46,793 bases of DNA from RUG100 sp963542695 (GCA_963542695.1 CAUTYX010000012.1:1-46793); one strand, 5' to 3'. Positions 24,468 to 33,219 are shown, counted from the stretch's first letter. Numbers and translations: made by a program. Notes: generated by a model not told the origin, from the sequence alone.

Positions 24468-26242
24468 AGTTGAAAATAGACGGACAGCAGATAAAAGTAC
24501 CGGAAGGAACTACCATTATGGAAGCCGCCGCTTCTATCGGTATCAATATTCCTCACCTGTGCTTTCTCAAAGATATTAACAACATCGGGGCATGTCGTAT
24601 CTGTGTTGTGGAAAATGTAGGCACACAAAGATTGATGTCCTCCTGTAATACAGAGTGCGAAGACGGCATGGATATTTTGACCAACAGCCCGCGTGTTCGT
24701 TGGTCCCGGGAGTACAACGTAAAATTAATGCTCAGTGAGCACGATTGTTTCTGTGCCATGTGCGTTCGTTCCGGCAACTGTGAACTGCAGACGCTGGCCA
24801 ATGACTTTGGAATCACGCAGTTCCCTTATAAACAGGATCCGGATGCATTTAATTGGAATCCGGTATTGCCACTGATTAAGGACGATGGAAAATGCGTAAA
24901 ATGTATGCGTTGTATCCAGGTCTGTGACAAAGTACAGGGTTTGAAGGTTTGGGATCTCATCGGTTCCGGTCCATATCAAAGTGTTGGCGTTAGAGACGGA
25001 GAATCCTTGATGGATGTAAACTGTACTTTATGCGGTCAGTGTATTACCCATTGTCCGGTTGGAGCACTTCGGGAAAGAAACGATGTAGATGAAATGTGGG
25101 AAGCCTTGGCCGATCCGGAAAAAATCACTATTGTGCAGGTGGCACCGGCTGTTCGAACAGCCTGGGGCGAATCCGTTGGTGTTTCCAAAGAAAAGGCAAC
25201 CTTGGGTCGTATGGTAAGCGCACTGCGTAAACTGGGCTTTGACTACATCTTTGACACTGACTATTCTGCAGACCTTACCATTATGGAAGAAGGCTCTGAA
25301 TTCATCGAACGTTTTACTCATAAGGAAGAGTACCAGTGGCCGATGTTTACATCGTGTTGTCCGGGCTGGGTTCGTTTTGCAAAGATGGAATATCCGGATA
25401 TGGTTAAAAACTTGTCTACAGCCAAGAGCCCACAGCAGATGTTTGGTGCCATGATTAAAACATACGTTGCCAAGAAGCTGGATGTTGATCCTTCTAAGAT
25501 TTTCTCTGTATCCATCATGCCTTGTACTGCTAAAAAATACGAGCGTGGGGTAGAGGAAATAAACGATGCCGGCTATGGCAGTGATGTAGATTGTGTACTG
25601 ACCACTCGTGAAATCAGCCGTATGATGAGGGCGTACCATGTAAATCCGGACACTCTTAAAAACGAAGAATTCGATGAAATCTTTGGAGAAGGTTCCGGTG
25701 CCGGCGTTATCTTCGGAGCTACCGGCGGTGTAATGGAAGCTGCATTACGTAGTGCCTACTTCCTATTAACCGGTGAAAATACCGATGCGGATGCCTTTAA
25801 GGACGTTCGTGGCCTCAAAGGCTGGAAGGAAGCCGAATTTGATATTAAGGGAACCGGTGTGAGAGTGGCTGTTGCCAGTGGTCTTGCCAATACAAGACAA
25901 TTGATTGAAGCCATCCGCAGCGGCGAAGTAGAATATGATTTCGTTGAAATTATGGCATGTCCCGGCGGATGTTCCGGTGGAGGTGGACAGCCGATTGTGG
26001 AAGGTGAAGAAATGGCCGGTCCAAGAGGAGAAATTCTATACGGCTTGGATAGAAACCTGCCAACACGCTTTAGCCATGAAAACAGCGCAGTACAGATGAC
26101 CTATAAAGAATTCTTAGGCAAACCGAACAGCAAAAAGGCACACAAATATCTCCATACAGATATTGAATCCTGGAATCTCCAGATTACAGAAGATAACCAT
26201 GGGGAGCAGATGATGATTGCCAGAGACAGAAGTAATAAATAG
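24461..26242 (+). CDS. [FeFe] hydrogenase, monomeric catalytic subunit
   Basis: 593 residues. In order: N-terminal 2Fe-2S domain (C34, C45, C48, C62), His-Cys 4Fe-4S site (H94, C98, C101, C107), two 4Fe-4S clusters (C145/148/151/155 and C188/191/194/198), and the H-cluster domain with all three signatures: TSCCPGW (C299, C300), MPCTAKKYE (C355) and EIMACPGGCSGGGGQP (C500, C504). The proton-transfer cysteine C299 is present, so an active enzyme is expected. It interconverts H+ and H2 in the cytoplasm, taking electrons from ferredoxin or the partner flavoprotein. The maturases HydE, HydF and HydG are not in this window. C-terminal extension of about 80 residues after L3. Confidence 0.95.
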   Translation: MVKLKIDGQQIKVPEGTTIMEAAASIGINIPHLCFLKDINNIGACRICVVENVGTQRLMSSCNTECEDGMDILTNSPRVRWSREYNVKLMLSEHDCFCAMCVRSGNCELQTLANDFGITQFPYKQDPDAFNWNPVLPLIKDDGKCVKCMRCIQVCDKVQGLKVWDLIGSGPYQSVGVRDGESLMDVNCTLCGQCITHCPVGALRERNDVDEMWEALADPEKITIVQVAPAVRTAWGESVGVSKEKATLGRMVSALRKLGFDYIFDTDYSADLTIMEEGSEFIERFTHKEEYQWPMFTSCCPGWVRFAKMEYPDMVKNLSTAKSPQQMFGAMIKTYVAKKLDVDPSKIFSVSIMPCTAKKYERGVEEINDAGYGSDVDCVLTTREISRMMRAYHVNPDTLKNEEFDEIFGEGSGAGVIFGATGGVMEAALRSAYFLLTGENTDADAFKDVRGLKGWKEAEFDIKGTGVRVAVASGLANTRQLIEAIRSGEVEYDFVEIMACPGGCSGGGGQPIVEGEEMAGPRGEILYGLDRNLPTRFSHENSAVQMTYKEFLGKPNSKKAHKYLHTDIESWNLQITEDNHGEQMMIARDRSNK

Positions 26243-26325
26243 GTATGTGAAATAGTTACCATAGATGCACGTTATATTTTCCATGATATTTTGTATGTTG
26301 TGTAATGATGTTGCCTGATAGAAAG

Positions 26326-26352
26326 AGGTTCCGGTGTTTCCGGAACCTTTTT
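26326..26352 (+). terminator. Intrinsic terminator after the hydrogenase
   Basis: AGGTTCCGG (26326-26334) and CCGGAACCT (26340-26348), five-base loop, then a run of five T (26348-26352). Strong, about 85 bases after the hydrogenase stop. Confidence 0.9.
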
Positions 26353-26416
26353 CTGTGGTACTATATGAAAAAAACACAAAAGGCCAAAAGTGGCGATCAA
26401 AAAAGGAGAAGCTCCC

Positions 26417-27163
26417 ATGACAAAAAAGAATCCAACGGAAACATTGGCTGCAGACATAAAAACCATTTCTCCCATTGCTTATATTAAAACGGACTATAAA
26501 GAAAAGTTTGGGATTCCAAGGCAAGCCGGAATCATTACCACTTTACCGGCCCGTATCGTTTTCCGAGGGGAATATAGAAATCCCGAAGCATTGCGTGGCA
26601 TTGAGGATTTTTCTCGTCTATGGTTGATTTGGGGATTTTCAAAAATCAAGGAGTACACATTTTCTCCAACGGTTCGACCACCTCGTTTGGGAGGCAATGT
26701 AAAAATGGGAGTCTTTGCAACAAGATCTCCTTTTCGGCCAAACCAACTGGGGCTATCTTGTGTCAGCTTATCTAAAGTGATCGAGACAGACGATGAGGGT
26801 GTGGTGCTGGAAGTCTATGGAGCGGATCTAATGGATGGCACCCCGATTTATGATATTAAACCCTATGTGCCATATGCTGACAGTCACCAAGATGCCGGTG
26901 GCGGTTTTGCGGATGCACCGCCAGAGGAAAAGTTGCAAGTAAATGACCCAAGAGAAGAGATGAAAAAAGTGCCGAAAGAAAAACAGGAAGCACTACGAAG
27001 GCTCCTGGCTTTAGACCCAAGACCGGCCTATACGGCAACCAAAGACGGAGAGTCTCAAAAGAAACATGGTATGGCCTTTGGAGGTTTTAACGTAGTATTT
27101 CAGGTAGAAGGAGTCAGGTTGGAAATTGTAGAAATCCAGCCGGAGAGTATGCAAACCCGATAA
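26417..27163 (+). CDS. trmO: tRNA (N6-threonylcarbamoyladenosine-37-N6)-methyltransferase TrmO
   Basis: About 248 residues. The beta-barrel TrmO/TsaA (UPF0066) domain covers residues 15-160: SPIAYIKTDYKEKFGIPRQA, RIVFRGEYRNPEALRGIE, then the signature GVFATRSPFRPNQLGLS (SAM binding) and DLMDGTPIYDIKPYVPYAD. The C-terminal 80 residues hold the small extra domain with LLALDPRPAY seen in bacterial TrmO. It methylates t6A37 in tRNA-Thr using SAM. AAAAGGAG 8 bases upstream supports ATG 26417; an ATG at 26390 has none. Followed by a queuosine-precursor transporter, another tRNA-modification function. Confidence 0.9.
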   Translation: MTKKNPTETLAADIKTISPIAYIKTDYKEKFGIPRQAGIITTLPARIVFRGEYRNPEALRGIEDFSRLWLIWGFSKIKEYTFSPTVRPPRLGGNVKMGVFATRSPFRPNQLGLSCVSLSKVIETDDEGVVLEVYGADLMDGTPIYDIKPYVPYADSHQDAGGGFADAPPEEKLQVNDPREEMKKVPKEKQEALRRLLALDPRPAYTATKDGESQKKHGMAFGGFNVVFQVEGVRLEIVEIQPESMQTR

Positions 27164-27175
27164 GCCTGTTGTCTT

Positions 27176-27202
27176 TGCCGGTTCAAATTTCTTGCACCGG
27201 CA
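27176..27202 (+). other. Hairpin after trmO
   Basis: TGCCGG (27176-27181) and CCGGCA (27197-27202) with a 15-base loop, 13 bases after the trmO stop, followed by GAAAAGCTA rather than T. It may be a weak terminator, or an alternative aptamer stem for the leader described next (GGTTC in the loop, CACC before the 3' arm and an A-rich tail recall preQ1-I, but I cannot draw a good pseudoknot). Confidence 0.35.
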
Positions 27203-27238
27203 GAAAAGCTATGGTAGAATGCAACCTGCAAGTAAATA

Positions 27239-27344
27239 TGACAGTTCGAAACCATCCTGTCACAAAACAAAACTACGGAACAAAGAAAGCTTTACTGGCT
27301 TTCGTAGCTTTGTATGATAGGATCGGGTAATACCGGTCCTTTTT
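27239..27344 (+). ncRNA. Candidate preQ1-type riboswitch/attenuator leader of the queuosine transporter
   Basis: A stem TGACAG/CTGTCA (27239-27244 with 27257-27262) encloses a 12-base loop TTCGAAACCATC and is followed by an A-rich tail CAAAACAAAACTACGG (27263-27278), the outline of preQ1-I aptamers (hairpin, C before the 3' arm, A-rich tail, short 3' pairing element). The tail's CTACG can instead pair with CGTAG near 27305, over an inner GAAAGC/GCTTTC hairpin. A terminator (27319-27344) stands between this and the gene. A terminator inside the leader of a queuosine-precursor transporter strongly suggests preQ1 or queuine control; the exact aptamer class is uncertain. Confidence 0.45.
27319..27344 (+). 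terminator. Leader terminator before the queuosine transporter gene
   Basis: AGGATCGG (27319-27326) pairs with CCGGTCCT (27333-27340, one G-T wobble), six-base loop, then five T. It ends only 28 bases before the ATG, so transcription must be regulated through it or start downstream. Confidence 0.8.
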
Positions 27345-27372
27345 CATGAAAAGCTATGTAAAAGGAGGAGTT

Positions 27373-28116
27373 ATGTCAAACGAAATCGTGTTAGTCGCTT
27401 CTTTAATTGTAATTTACTCCATGGTGTTGGGAGTCTTTGCAATTTTCAAAGTCAACGGATTGTACCTGTGGACCATCATTGCCACTATTACGGCCAATAT
27501 CGAAGTGATGATTTTGGTCCATGCCTTTGGAATGGACATGACCTTGGGGAATGTTCTCTTTGGAAGTACTTTCCTTGTAACGGATATTCTAAGTGAACTG
27601 TATGGGAAAGGAGAAGCTCGCCGGGCTGTTTGGCTGGGCATTGCCACTTCAGCCATCTTTATTATTATTTCGCAGTCCTGGTTTTTATATACCCCCAGTC
27701 AAAACGACCAGATGTATTCCCATTTCCAGGCCATGTTTACCAATACACCGCGATTGATGATTGTCAGCATTGCAGTCTATGTAATTTCTCAATTATTTGA
27801 CGTGTGGCTGTATCATAAATGGTGGGCTTTTACCACAAAGAAAACAGGGGATCCTGACAAATACCTATGGTTAAGAAACAATGGCTCTACATTGGTATCC
27901 CAAATTCTAAATACGTTTTTATACAACTTTGGAGCATTTTGGGGCGTATACGATATCAAGACACTCCTGTCGCTGTGCCTTGCAACCTATGTGATTTTCA
28001 TCGTTACCAGTCTTGCCGATACGCCGTTTTTATATATTGTAAGGAGGATGGCTCACAAATTCGGTTTACAGGAACCGCAGCACAAATCTCAAGTGTATCG
28101 CTATCTTGAAAGGTAA
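27373..28116 (+). CDS. yhhQ: Queuosine precursor transporter (YhhQ family, COG1738)
   Basis: 247 residues with six hydrophobic helices. Family landmarks are the N-terminal NGLYLWTIIATITANIEV, FGSTFLVTDILSELYGKGEA (conserved acidic D-I-x-SE-YG motif) and NNGSTLVSQILNTFLYNFGA (S-x-x-x-Q-x-x-D/N-T motif). YhhQ proteins import queuine or preQ1 bases for tRNA queuosine synthesis. AAAGGAGGAG just upstream fixes ATG 27373; an upstream ATG at 27346 overlaps the terminator tail. Regulated by the leader described above. Confidence 0.9.
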   Translation: MSNEIVLVASLIVIYSMVLGVFAIFKVNGLYLWTIIATITANIEVMILVHAFGMDMTLGNVLFGSTFLVTDILSELYGKGEARRAVWLGIATSAIFIIISQSWFLYTPSQNDQMYSHFQAMFTNTPRLMIVSIAVYVISQLFDVWLYHKWWAFTTKKTGDPDKYLWLRNNGSTLVSQILNTFLYNFGAFWGVYDIKTLLSLCLATYVIFIVTSLADTPFLYIVRRMAHKFGLQEPQHKSQVYRYLER

Positions 28117-28153
28117 TGTACTCTGTGGTAAGCTAACACCATGGAGGTGCAAT

Positions 28154-28234
28154 ATGAAACAACATAAATTTTGGGCATTTGCCTCTGCCATTTGTTTTGC
28201 AATGGTATGTTACACAGGATTTAAACACAAATAA
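28154..28234 (+). CDS. 26-residue membrane peptide
   Basis: A short gene with a good ribosome site (TGGAGGTGCAAT) directly before ATG. The product starts MKQHKFWAFA and ends CYTGFKHK: basic ends around a hydrophobic helix of about 16 residues, so probably a single-pass membrane peptide. Similar short KFWA...YTGxKHK proteins occur in clostridia as far as I recall, with no known role. It lies between the queuosine transporter and a strong terminator, probably in the same transcript. Confidence 0.6.
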   Translation: MKQHKFWAFASAICFAMVCYTGFKHK

Positions 28235-28238
28235 ACAA

Positions 28239-28267
28239 GAAGGCGATCTATTAGGATCGCCTTCTTT
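28239..28267 (+). terminator. Intrinsic terminator
   Basis: Perfect ten-base arms GAAGGCGATC (28239-28248) and GATCGCCTTC (28255-28264), six-base loop, TTT after. It begins 5 bases after the small peptide stop. Confidence 0.88.
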
Positions 28268-28283
28268 AGGTATTGAATAACCG

Positions 28284-28934
28284 ATGAAAAAATATAAAAT
28301 ATTTATTTTTGATTTAGACGGGACGTTGCTGGATACATTAGATGATCTGGCTTCGGCGGTAAATTATGCCATGCAGGCAAAAAACTACCCTGCATGCTCC
28401 AAGGGAACCGTTTCCAAAAATCTAGGGCATGGGGTTCGTCATTTAATATCCCATTGTTTACCGGAAGGATTGGATCAAGATTTAGTGGAAGAAAGTTTGT
28501 CCGTATTTCGAGCATATTATTCTATTCACGATAAAGATGAAACGAAGCTATTTCCCGGCATGAAAGAAACCTTGGAAGAATTAAAACGACGAAAAATTGC
28601 CATGGCGATTGTTTCTAACAAGTTTCACGGGGCGGTGTTGGATTTGCGGCAGCACTATTTTGATGGGCTCATTGACCATGCCGTAGGCGAATCAGCGGAA
28701 CACGCCAAAAAGCCGGCACCGGATTTGGTTCTTGCTTCTATGGAACTTTTGGAGGCAGACCCTGCCGACACTGTATATATAGGGGACTCGGAAGTAGATG
28801 CAGAAACAGCTGAAAACGCCGGTCTTGATTGTCTCCTTTGTCAGTGGGGATTGCGTTCCAGAGCACAACTGGAAAGAGAAACCGCGGTTGGGATTCTCAC
28901 CAGGCCGGAGGAATTACTTGCATACGCTATGTAG
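28284..28934 (+). CDS. HAD family hydrolase (phosphoglycolate phosphatase-like)
   Basis: 216 residues, the size of Gph-type HAD phosphatases. Motif I IFDLDGTLLDTLDDL (nucleophile and acid aspartates, residues about 8-20), motif II IVSNK, motif III lysine in HAKKPAPD and motif IV YIGDSEVD are all intact; the helical cap lies between motifs I and II. It removes phosphate from a small phosphorylated metabolite; the true substrate is unknown. Only a weak ribosome site is seen before ATG 28284, and a terminator ends 17 bases upstream, so its promoter must overlap that region. Confidence 0.9.
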   Translation: MKKYKIFIFDLDGTLLDTLDDLASAVNYAMQAKNYPACSKGTVSKNLGHGVRHLISHCLPEGLDQDLVEESLSVFRAYYSIHDKDETKLFPGMKETLEELKRRKIAMAIVSNKFHGAVLDLRQHYFDGLIDHAVGESAEHAKKPAPDLVLASMELLEADPADTVYIGDSEVDAETAENAGLDCLLCQWGLRSRAQLERETAVGILTRPEELLAYAM

Positions 28935-29000
28935 AAGAACGTTTCTCACATGGGATTGTATTTGAAAGAAAGAATTTGAAAGGTATATAGAAGGTATTCT

Positions 29001-30371
29001 ATGGGTTTACGAGTATCTATGGCTGTGGCGGCTTGTAAGGCTGCCAGACGGCTAATTCGTCTCCTAGGGGGCGGCGCCACAGATTTTCCGGGTCGTGTGG
29101 CATTAAAAATTTGCCCGGATGTGTTGCATCACCTGGCAAAGGATGTAACCACCATCATTGTTACGGGAACCAATGGTAAGACGACCACTTCCCGGATGAT
29201 CGAGCAGGATTTGGCAGAGAATCAGCTTTCGTTTTTCTGCAATAAATCCGGTGCCAATTTGATGAATGGCATCACCACGGAGTTTTGTGTCAACTCTACC
29301 GTTGGAGGAAAAAATAAAAAGGAGTTTGCCCTTATTGAATGTGATGAGGCTGCATTTAAAACCGTCAGCAAATACGTTGATGCAAAATACGTACTGGTAA
29401 CCAATGTATTCCGAGATCAGTTGGATCGGTACGGAGAAATTACCCATACACTGGATAACATTCGCATTGGTGTACAGAACTCCAAGAATGCAGTGGTTTG
29501 CCTCAATGCCGATTGCTCCTTGACGGCTTCTCTTAGAGACGACATTGACAACAAGGTAATTCTCTTTGGTGTCAATGAAGCCATCTATAAGGAACGTGTC
29601 AAAGAAGCCAGCGATGCGCCGTATTGTATTCGCTGCAAGCACGAATACACATACGATTACATTACCTTTGGTCATTTAGGGAAATACCACTGTGACAAAT
29701 GTGGGTATTCCCGGCCGGATCCGGATGTGGCTGTGAATCGCGTTCTTGTAAGCGATGCTACTCACAGTGAAATTGAAATTACAGCCGATGGTCATGCATA
29801 CAAGGCCAGCATTGAGTTGCCCGGCGGGTACAATATATATAATGGCGTTGCTGCCGTCACGGTTGCTTATGCCATGGGTCTTGAAACAGCCGGAGCAGTC
29901 GATGCTCTGTCTACCTTTGAGTGCGGCTTTGGACGGATGGAAAAATTTGAGTTAAATGGCACAGAGACAAGAATGATTCTTATTAAAAATCCGGCCGGAT
30001 GCAATCAAGTGTTAAACTTCCTAGCCAATATCGATGAGACTTCGGTCTTTGTTATTTGTCTAAATGATAATTATGCCGATGGAACGGACATTTCCTGGAT
30101 CTGGGATGTGGACTTTGAGATGTTGCAGCGTATTGAAGATAAATTACCGACAATCTATGTTTCCGGCATTCGTGCCGAAGACATGGCTCTTCGGTTGGCA
30201 TATGCAGGGTTCCCCAAAGAAAAAATTGTCATGATCAAAAGCTATGACGGGTTGCTGGATGCCTTTACATCCCAAAACAATCCGGTATTCATCATGCCTA
30301 CCTATACGGCTATGATGGATTTAAGAGCTATAGTAAGTCAGAAATATGGCTACAAGGAATTCTGGGAGTAA
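29001..30371 (+). CDS. murT: Lipid II isoglutaminyl synthase, ligase subunit MurT
   Basis: 456 residues. Mur-ligase central domain with ATP loop VTGTNGKTTTSRM (G56-T61), a four-cysteine zinc ribbon inserted around residues 208-236 (CIRC...CDKCGYSRP) that is special to MurT, and the DUF1727 C-terminal domain (IKNPAGCNQVLNFL, LNDNYADGTDISWIWDVDFE). With GatD it amidates the alpha-carboxyl of D-Glu in the lipid II stem peptide, using ammonia from glutamine, at the cytoplasmic membrane face. Followed after 84 bases by gatD, the usual order. Confidence 0.95.
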   Translation: MGLRVSMAVAACKAARRLIRLLGGGATDFPGRVALKICPDVLHHLAKDVTTIIVTGTNGKTTTSRMIEQDLAENQLSFFCNKSGANLMNGITTEFCVNSTVGGKNKKEFALIECDEAAFKTVSKYVDAKYVLVTNVFRDQLDRYGEITHTLDNIRIGVQNSKNAVVCLNADCSLTASLRDDIDNKVILFGVNEAIYKERVKEASDAPYCIRCKHEYTYDYITFGHLGKYHCDKCGYSRPDPDVAVNRVLVSDATHSEIEITADGHAYKASIELPGGYNIYNGVAAVTVAYAMGLETAGAVDALSTFECGFGRMEKFELNGTETRMILIKNPAGCNQVLNFLANIDETSVFVICLNDNYADGTDISWIWDVDFEMLQRIEDKLPTIYVSGIRAEDMALRLAYAGFPKEKIVMIKSYDGLLDAFTSQNNPVFIMPTYTAMMDLRAIVSQKYGYKEFWE

Positions 30372-30455
30372 GCCGGCAGAAGACTTTTGAAAGGCGAGAC
30401 GTTTTTAGAAGTCTAAGAGATAAACCGAACTAGGTAATGTTGGAGTAAATGAAAA

Positions 30456-31235
30456 ATGAATGAATATAGTTTGAACATATGCCATCTGTACCCGGATGTG
30501 CTGAATCTATATGGGGACACCGGCAATATTATTTGTCTGGAAAAGAGATTAAATGATCGAGGCATTGGTTGTAATGTCACCGGCCTTGGGATGAATGATT
30601 TGCTTAACGCGGCTGATTATGATCTGTTTTTTATCGGTGGCGGTCAAGATTTCGAGCAGGATGTTCTTTTGAAAGATGCCAAGAAAAACAAGACGGCGGA
30701 TATTATCAGCGCCATTGAAGATGAAAAAGTAATGCTGGCTATTTGTGGGGGTTATCAAATACTGGGGAGTTACTACAAAACCTGGGATGGACGCCAGCTG
30801 GAATACATGGGTGCATTGGATTTATATACTGTAGGGAAAAAAGATCGTCTCATTGGAAACTATATGTTTACTTGTGATCAATTGCAGGTGGAAGGAAGAC
30901 CCTATAACATTGTGGGATTTGAAAACCACTCCGGTATGACTTATCTGGGGGACAAGGTTAAACCTATGGGAAAGGTGCTTACCGGTCATGGCAATAACGG
31001 GCAGGATGGAACGGAAGGAGCGATATATAAGAATGTCTTTTGTTCTTATAGCCATGGTCCTATGCTGCCTAAAAATCCGGCCTTTGCTGACCTATTACTA
31101 GGGAAAGCCCTAGAAAGAAAATACGGGAAAGACGTTCTGTCGGAGATGGATCCTTTGGACGATGATCTGGAAAACCATGCTCACCGGTACATGGAACAAC
31201 GGCTTATGAAAGAAGTAAAAAAAGAGGTAAAATAA
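30456..31235 (+). CDS. gatD: Lipid II isoglutaminyl synthase, glutaminase subunit GatD
   Basis: 259 residues. CobB/CobQ-like class I glutamine amidotransferase: nucleophile cysteine in LAICGGYQILG (C97) and catalytic histidine in YSHGPMLPKNP (H200); N-terminal HLYPDVLNLYGDTGN is typical of GatD. It hydrolyses glutamine and passes ammonia to MurT. GGAG about 10 bases before ATG 30456. The C-terminus (about 25 residues, charged) is variable in the family. Confidence 0.95.
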   Translation: MNEYSLNICHLYPDVLNLYGDTGNIICLEKRLNDRGIGCNVTGLGMNDLLNAADYDLFFIGGGQDFEQDVLLKDAKKNKTADIISAIEDEKVMLAICGGYQILGSYYKTWDGRQLEYMGALDLYTVGKKDRLIGNYMFTCDQLQVEGRPYNIVGFENHSGMTYLGDKVKPMGKVLTGHGNNGQDGTEGAIYKNVFCSYSHGPMLPKNPAFADLLLGKALERKYGKDVLSEMDPLDDDLENHAHRYMEQRLMKEVKKEVK

Positions 31236-31251
31236 GTATAGAAGAAATAGT

Positions 31252-31300
31252 AAAAGGGAGTAGTTGATCTTGTATGAAAGAGAAGCTGCATCCCTTTTTT
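31252..31300 (+). terminator. Terminator after gatD
   Basis: AAAAGGGA (31253-31260 region) pairs with TCCCTTTT (31291-31298), with inner weak pairing GTAGT/GCTGC, and the T run reaches 31300. Lies 17 bases after the gatD stop. Confidence 0.65.
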
Positions 31301-31397
31301 AATGAAGGATTTTATGGCAGATGGTTTTATGGTAGAATAAGGCAATTCAATTTACATAATCGAAGCGATGGCAGGAGTTTATTTTCCAGGAGGAAGC

Positions 31398-33134
31398 ATG
31401 GTGGAGAAATACCCGGGAAAAACCGATACAAAATTCCATGAGAAACTACACGAAAAACAGCATATTGTTAACGTTGCCGCAGGGAGAGAACCGGCGGATT
31501 TGGTGTTAAAAAATGCGAAATATATCAATGTGTTCTCCAATGATTTGCTCACCGGGGATATTGCCATTGCACGGGGAAGAATTGTGGGAATAGGAAGCTA
31601 TCAAGGGAAAAGAGAAGTAGATGTGACCGGAAAAATAATTTGTCCCGGTTTTATTGATGGTCACATTCATCTTGAGAGTTCTCTGGTTTCCCCGACAGAA
31701 TTTGTCCGGGCGGTGTTGCCACACGGAACCACCACGGTTATTGTAGACCCTCATGAGATTGCCAATGTCATGGGCGTGGAAGGGATTAAGTATATGCTGC
31801 AGGCAACGCAAGGGTTACCGGTAGACGTGCATATGATGCTTCCTTCTTGCGTACCGGCAACGCCTATAGACGAAGCCGGTGCTATGTTGGATTACAAAGA
31901 AATCGACAGCTTTTATACGCACCCTAGAGTAACCGGACTGGCGGAGATGATGAACTACGTGGGTACCGTTGCGGCAGATTCGCAGGTCCTTCAGAAAATC
32001 ATAAGGGCTCAATATTATGGAAAAGTGGTAGATGGTCATGCTCCCGGGCTAAATGATAAGGCATTAAATGCCTATGTAGCTGCCGGTGTATACTCCGATC
32101 ACGAATGTTCTACCATGGAGGAAGCTTTGGAAAAGCTGGAACGTGGTCAGATGATTATGATTCGCGAAGGAACAGCTGCCCATAATTTGGAAGCTCTTTG
32201 TCCGCTTTTAATTCCTCGGTATGCCGATAGATGTATGTTTTGCACAGATGACAAACATCCATCGGATTTGCTGCAAAAAGGCCATATGGATTATATAATT
32301 AAAAAGGCCATTTGTTTAGGAGTGGATCCTATAGTCGCCGTCAAAGTGGCAACGATTAATGCCGCCGGACATTTTCCTTTGCAAGATAAAGGCGCCATTG
32401 CACCGGGGTATGTGGCGGACTTGGTAGTCGTAGACAGCTTGGAAAATTTCCAAATAGAAAGCGTATACAAAGCCGGAAAATGTGTGTATGAAAACGGGAA
32501 ACTTGCGTTTTTCAGCGAGCCTGTTATTGAAAGTTATCTAAAAGAAGCCGCTGCGGGAACCTTCCATGTAAAGCCTTTGACGGCAGAAAATTTTATGGTT
32601 AGCCGTCCAAGAGCTGTCATTGGGATGGTTTCAGACCAGCTTATTACTACGGATGAAGGATATGCCAAGGAGATTGATGTTGCAGAGGACATTCTAAAAA
32701 TTGCCGTTGTAGAACGTCATCAAAACACCGGACACATTGGAATCGGCTATATTAAAGGCTATGGTTTGCAGTCGGGAGCTGTTGCCACCAGTATATCTCA
32801 TGATTCTCATAATATCATCGTTGTAGGAACTAACGAAGAAGGTATGGCAATCGCAGCAAATCATATTGTACAGATCGGTGGCGGCATCACTGTTTTTAAT
32901 GATGGCAAGTGCATTGGCGATGTACCTCTTACTATTGCCGGCTTAATGAGTGAAAAATCCCTAGTGGAAGTCAACAATAGGTTGCAAGGAGCCAAGGAAA
33001 AAGCTGTCAAGCTAGGGGTAAAGGACGGTATCGATCCTTTTATGACATTGTCCTTTATGAGTCTTCCTGTAATTCCAAAACTGCGTTTGACTACCCGCGG
33101 TGTCTTTGATGTGGAAGAACAGGTATTCGTATAA
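31398..33134 (+). CDS. ade: Adenine deaminase
   Basis: About 578 residues, full length for the bacterial Ade family of the amidohydrolase superfamily. Metal-binding and catalytic segments: ICPGFIDGHIHLESSL, VIVDPHEIANVMG, VDGHAPGLND, CSTMEEALEK and FCTDDKHPSDLL; the C-terminal domain begins near FMVSRPRAVIGMV. It deaminates adenine to hypoxanthine in purine salvage (Mn/Fe-dependent). AGGAGG directly upstream supports ATG 31398 (GTG 31401 also possible). Single-gene unit after a terminator. Confidence 0.95.
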   Translation: MVEKYPGKTDTKFHEKLHEKQHIVNVAAGREPADLVLKNAKYINVFSNDLLTGDIAIARGRIVGIGSYQGKREVDVTGKIICPGFIDGHIHLESSLVSPTEFVRAVLPHGTTTVIVDPHEIANVMGVEGIKYMLQATQGLPVDVHMMLPSCVPATPIDEAGAMLDYKEIDSFYTHPRVTGLAEMMNYVGTVAADSQVLQKIIRAQYYGKVVDGHAPGLNDKALNAYVAAGVYSDHECSTMEEALEKLERGQMIMIREGTAAHNLEALCPLLIPRYADRCMFCTDDKHPSDLLQKGHMDYIIKKAICLGVDPIVAVKVATINAAGHFPLQDKGAIAPGYVADLVVVDSLENFQIESVYKAGKCVYENGKLAFFSEPVIESYLKEAAAGTFHVKPLTAENFMVSRPRAVIGMVSDQLITTDEGYAKEIDVAEDILKIAVVERHQNTGHIGIGYIKGYGLQSGAVATSISHDSHNIIVVGTNEEGMAIAANHIVQIGGGITVFNDGKCIGDVPLTIAGLMSEKSLVEVNNRLQGAKEKAVKLGVKDGIDPFMTLSFMSLPVIPKLRLTTRGVFDVEEQVFV

Positions 33135-33219
33135 GGTATTGCAAAAGTAGAAATAGAAGAATAGCAAACGTCTATGTTTGTTGATGGAAGTTTTCACAGG
33201 ACAATTAAGGAGACTAGTT

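Noticed and set aside
23688..24628. Long minus-strand frames opposite the flavoprotein gene
   Set aside because: Composition follows the antisense of a well-supported gene; no family motifs or ribosome sites.
27176..27215. A tRNA-like T arm (GGTTCAAATTTC ... CACCGGCA)
   Set aside because: No D arm, anticodon arm or acceptor pairing can be built around it; it is a simple hairpin in a leader.
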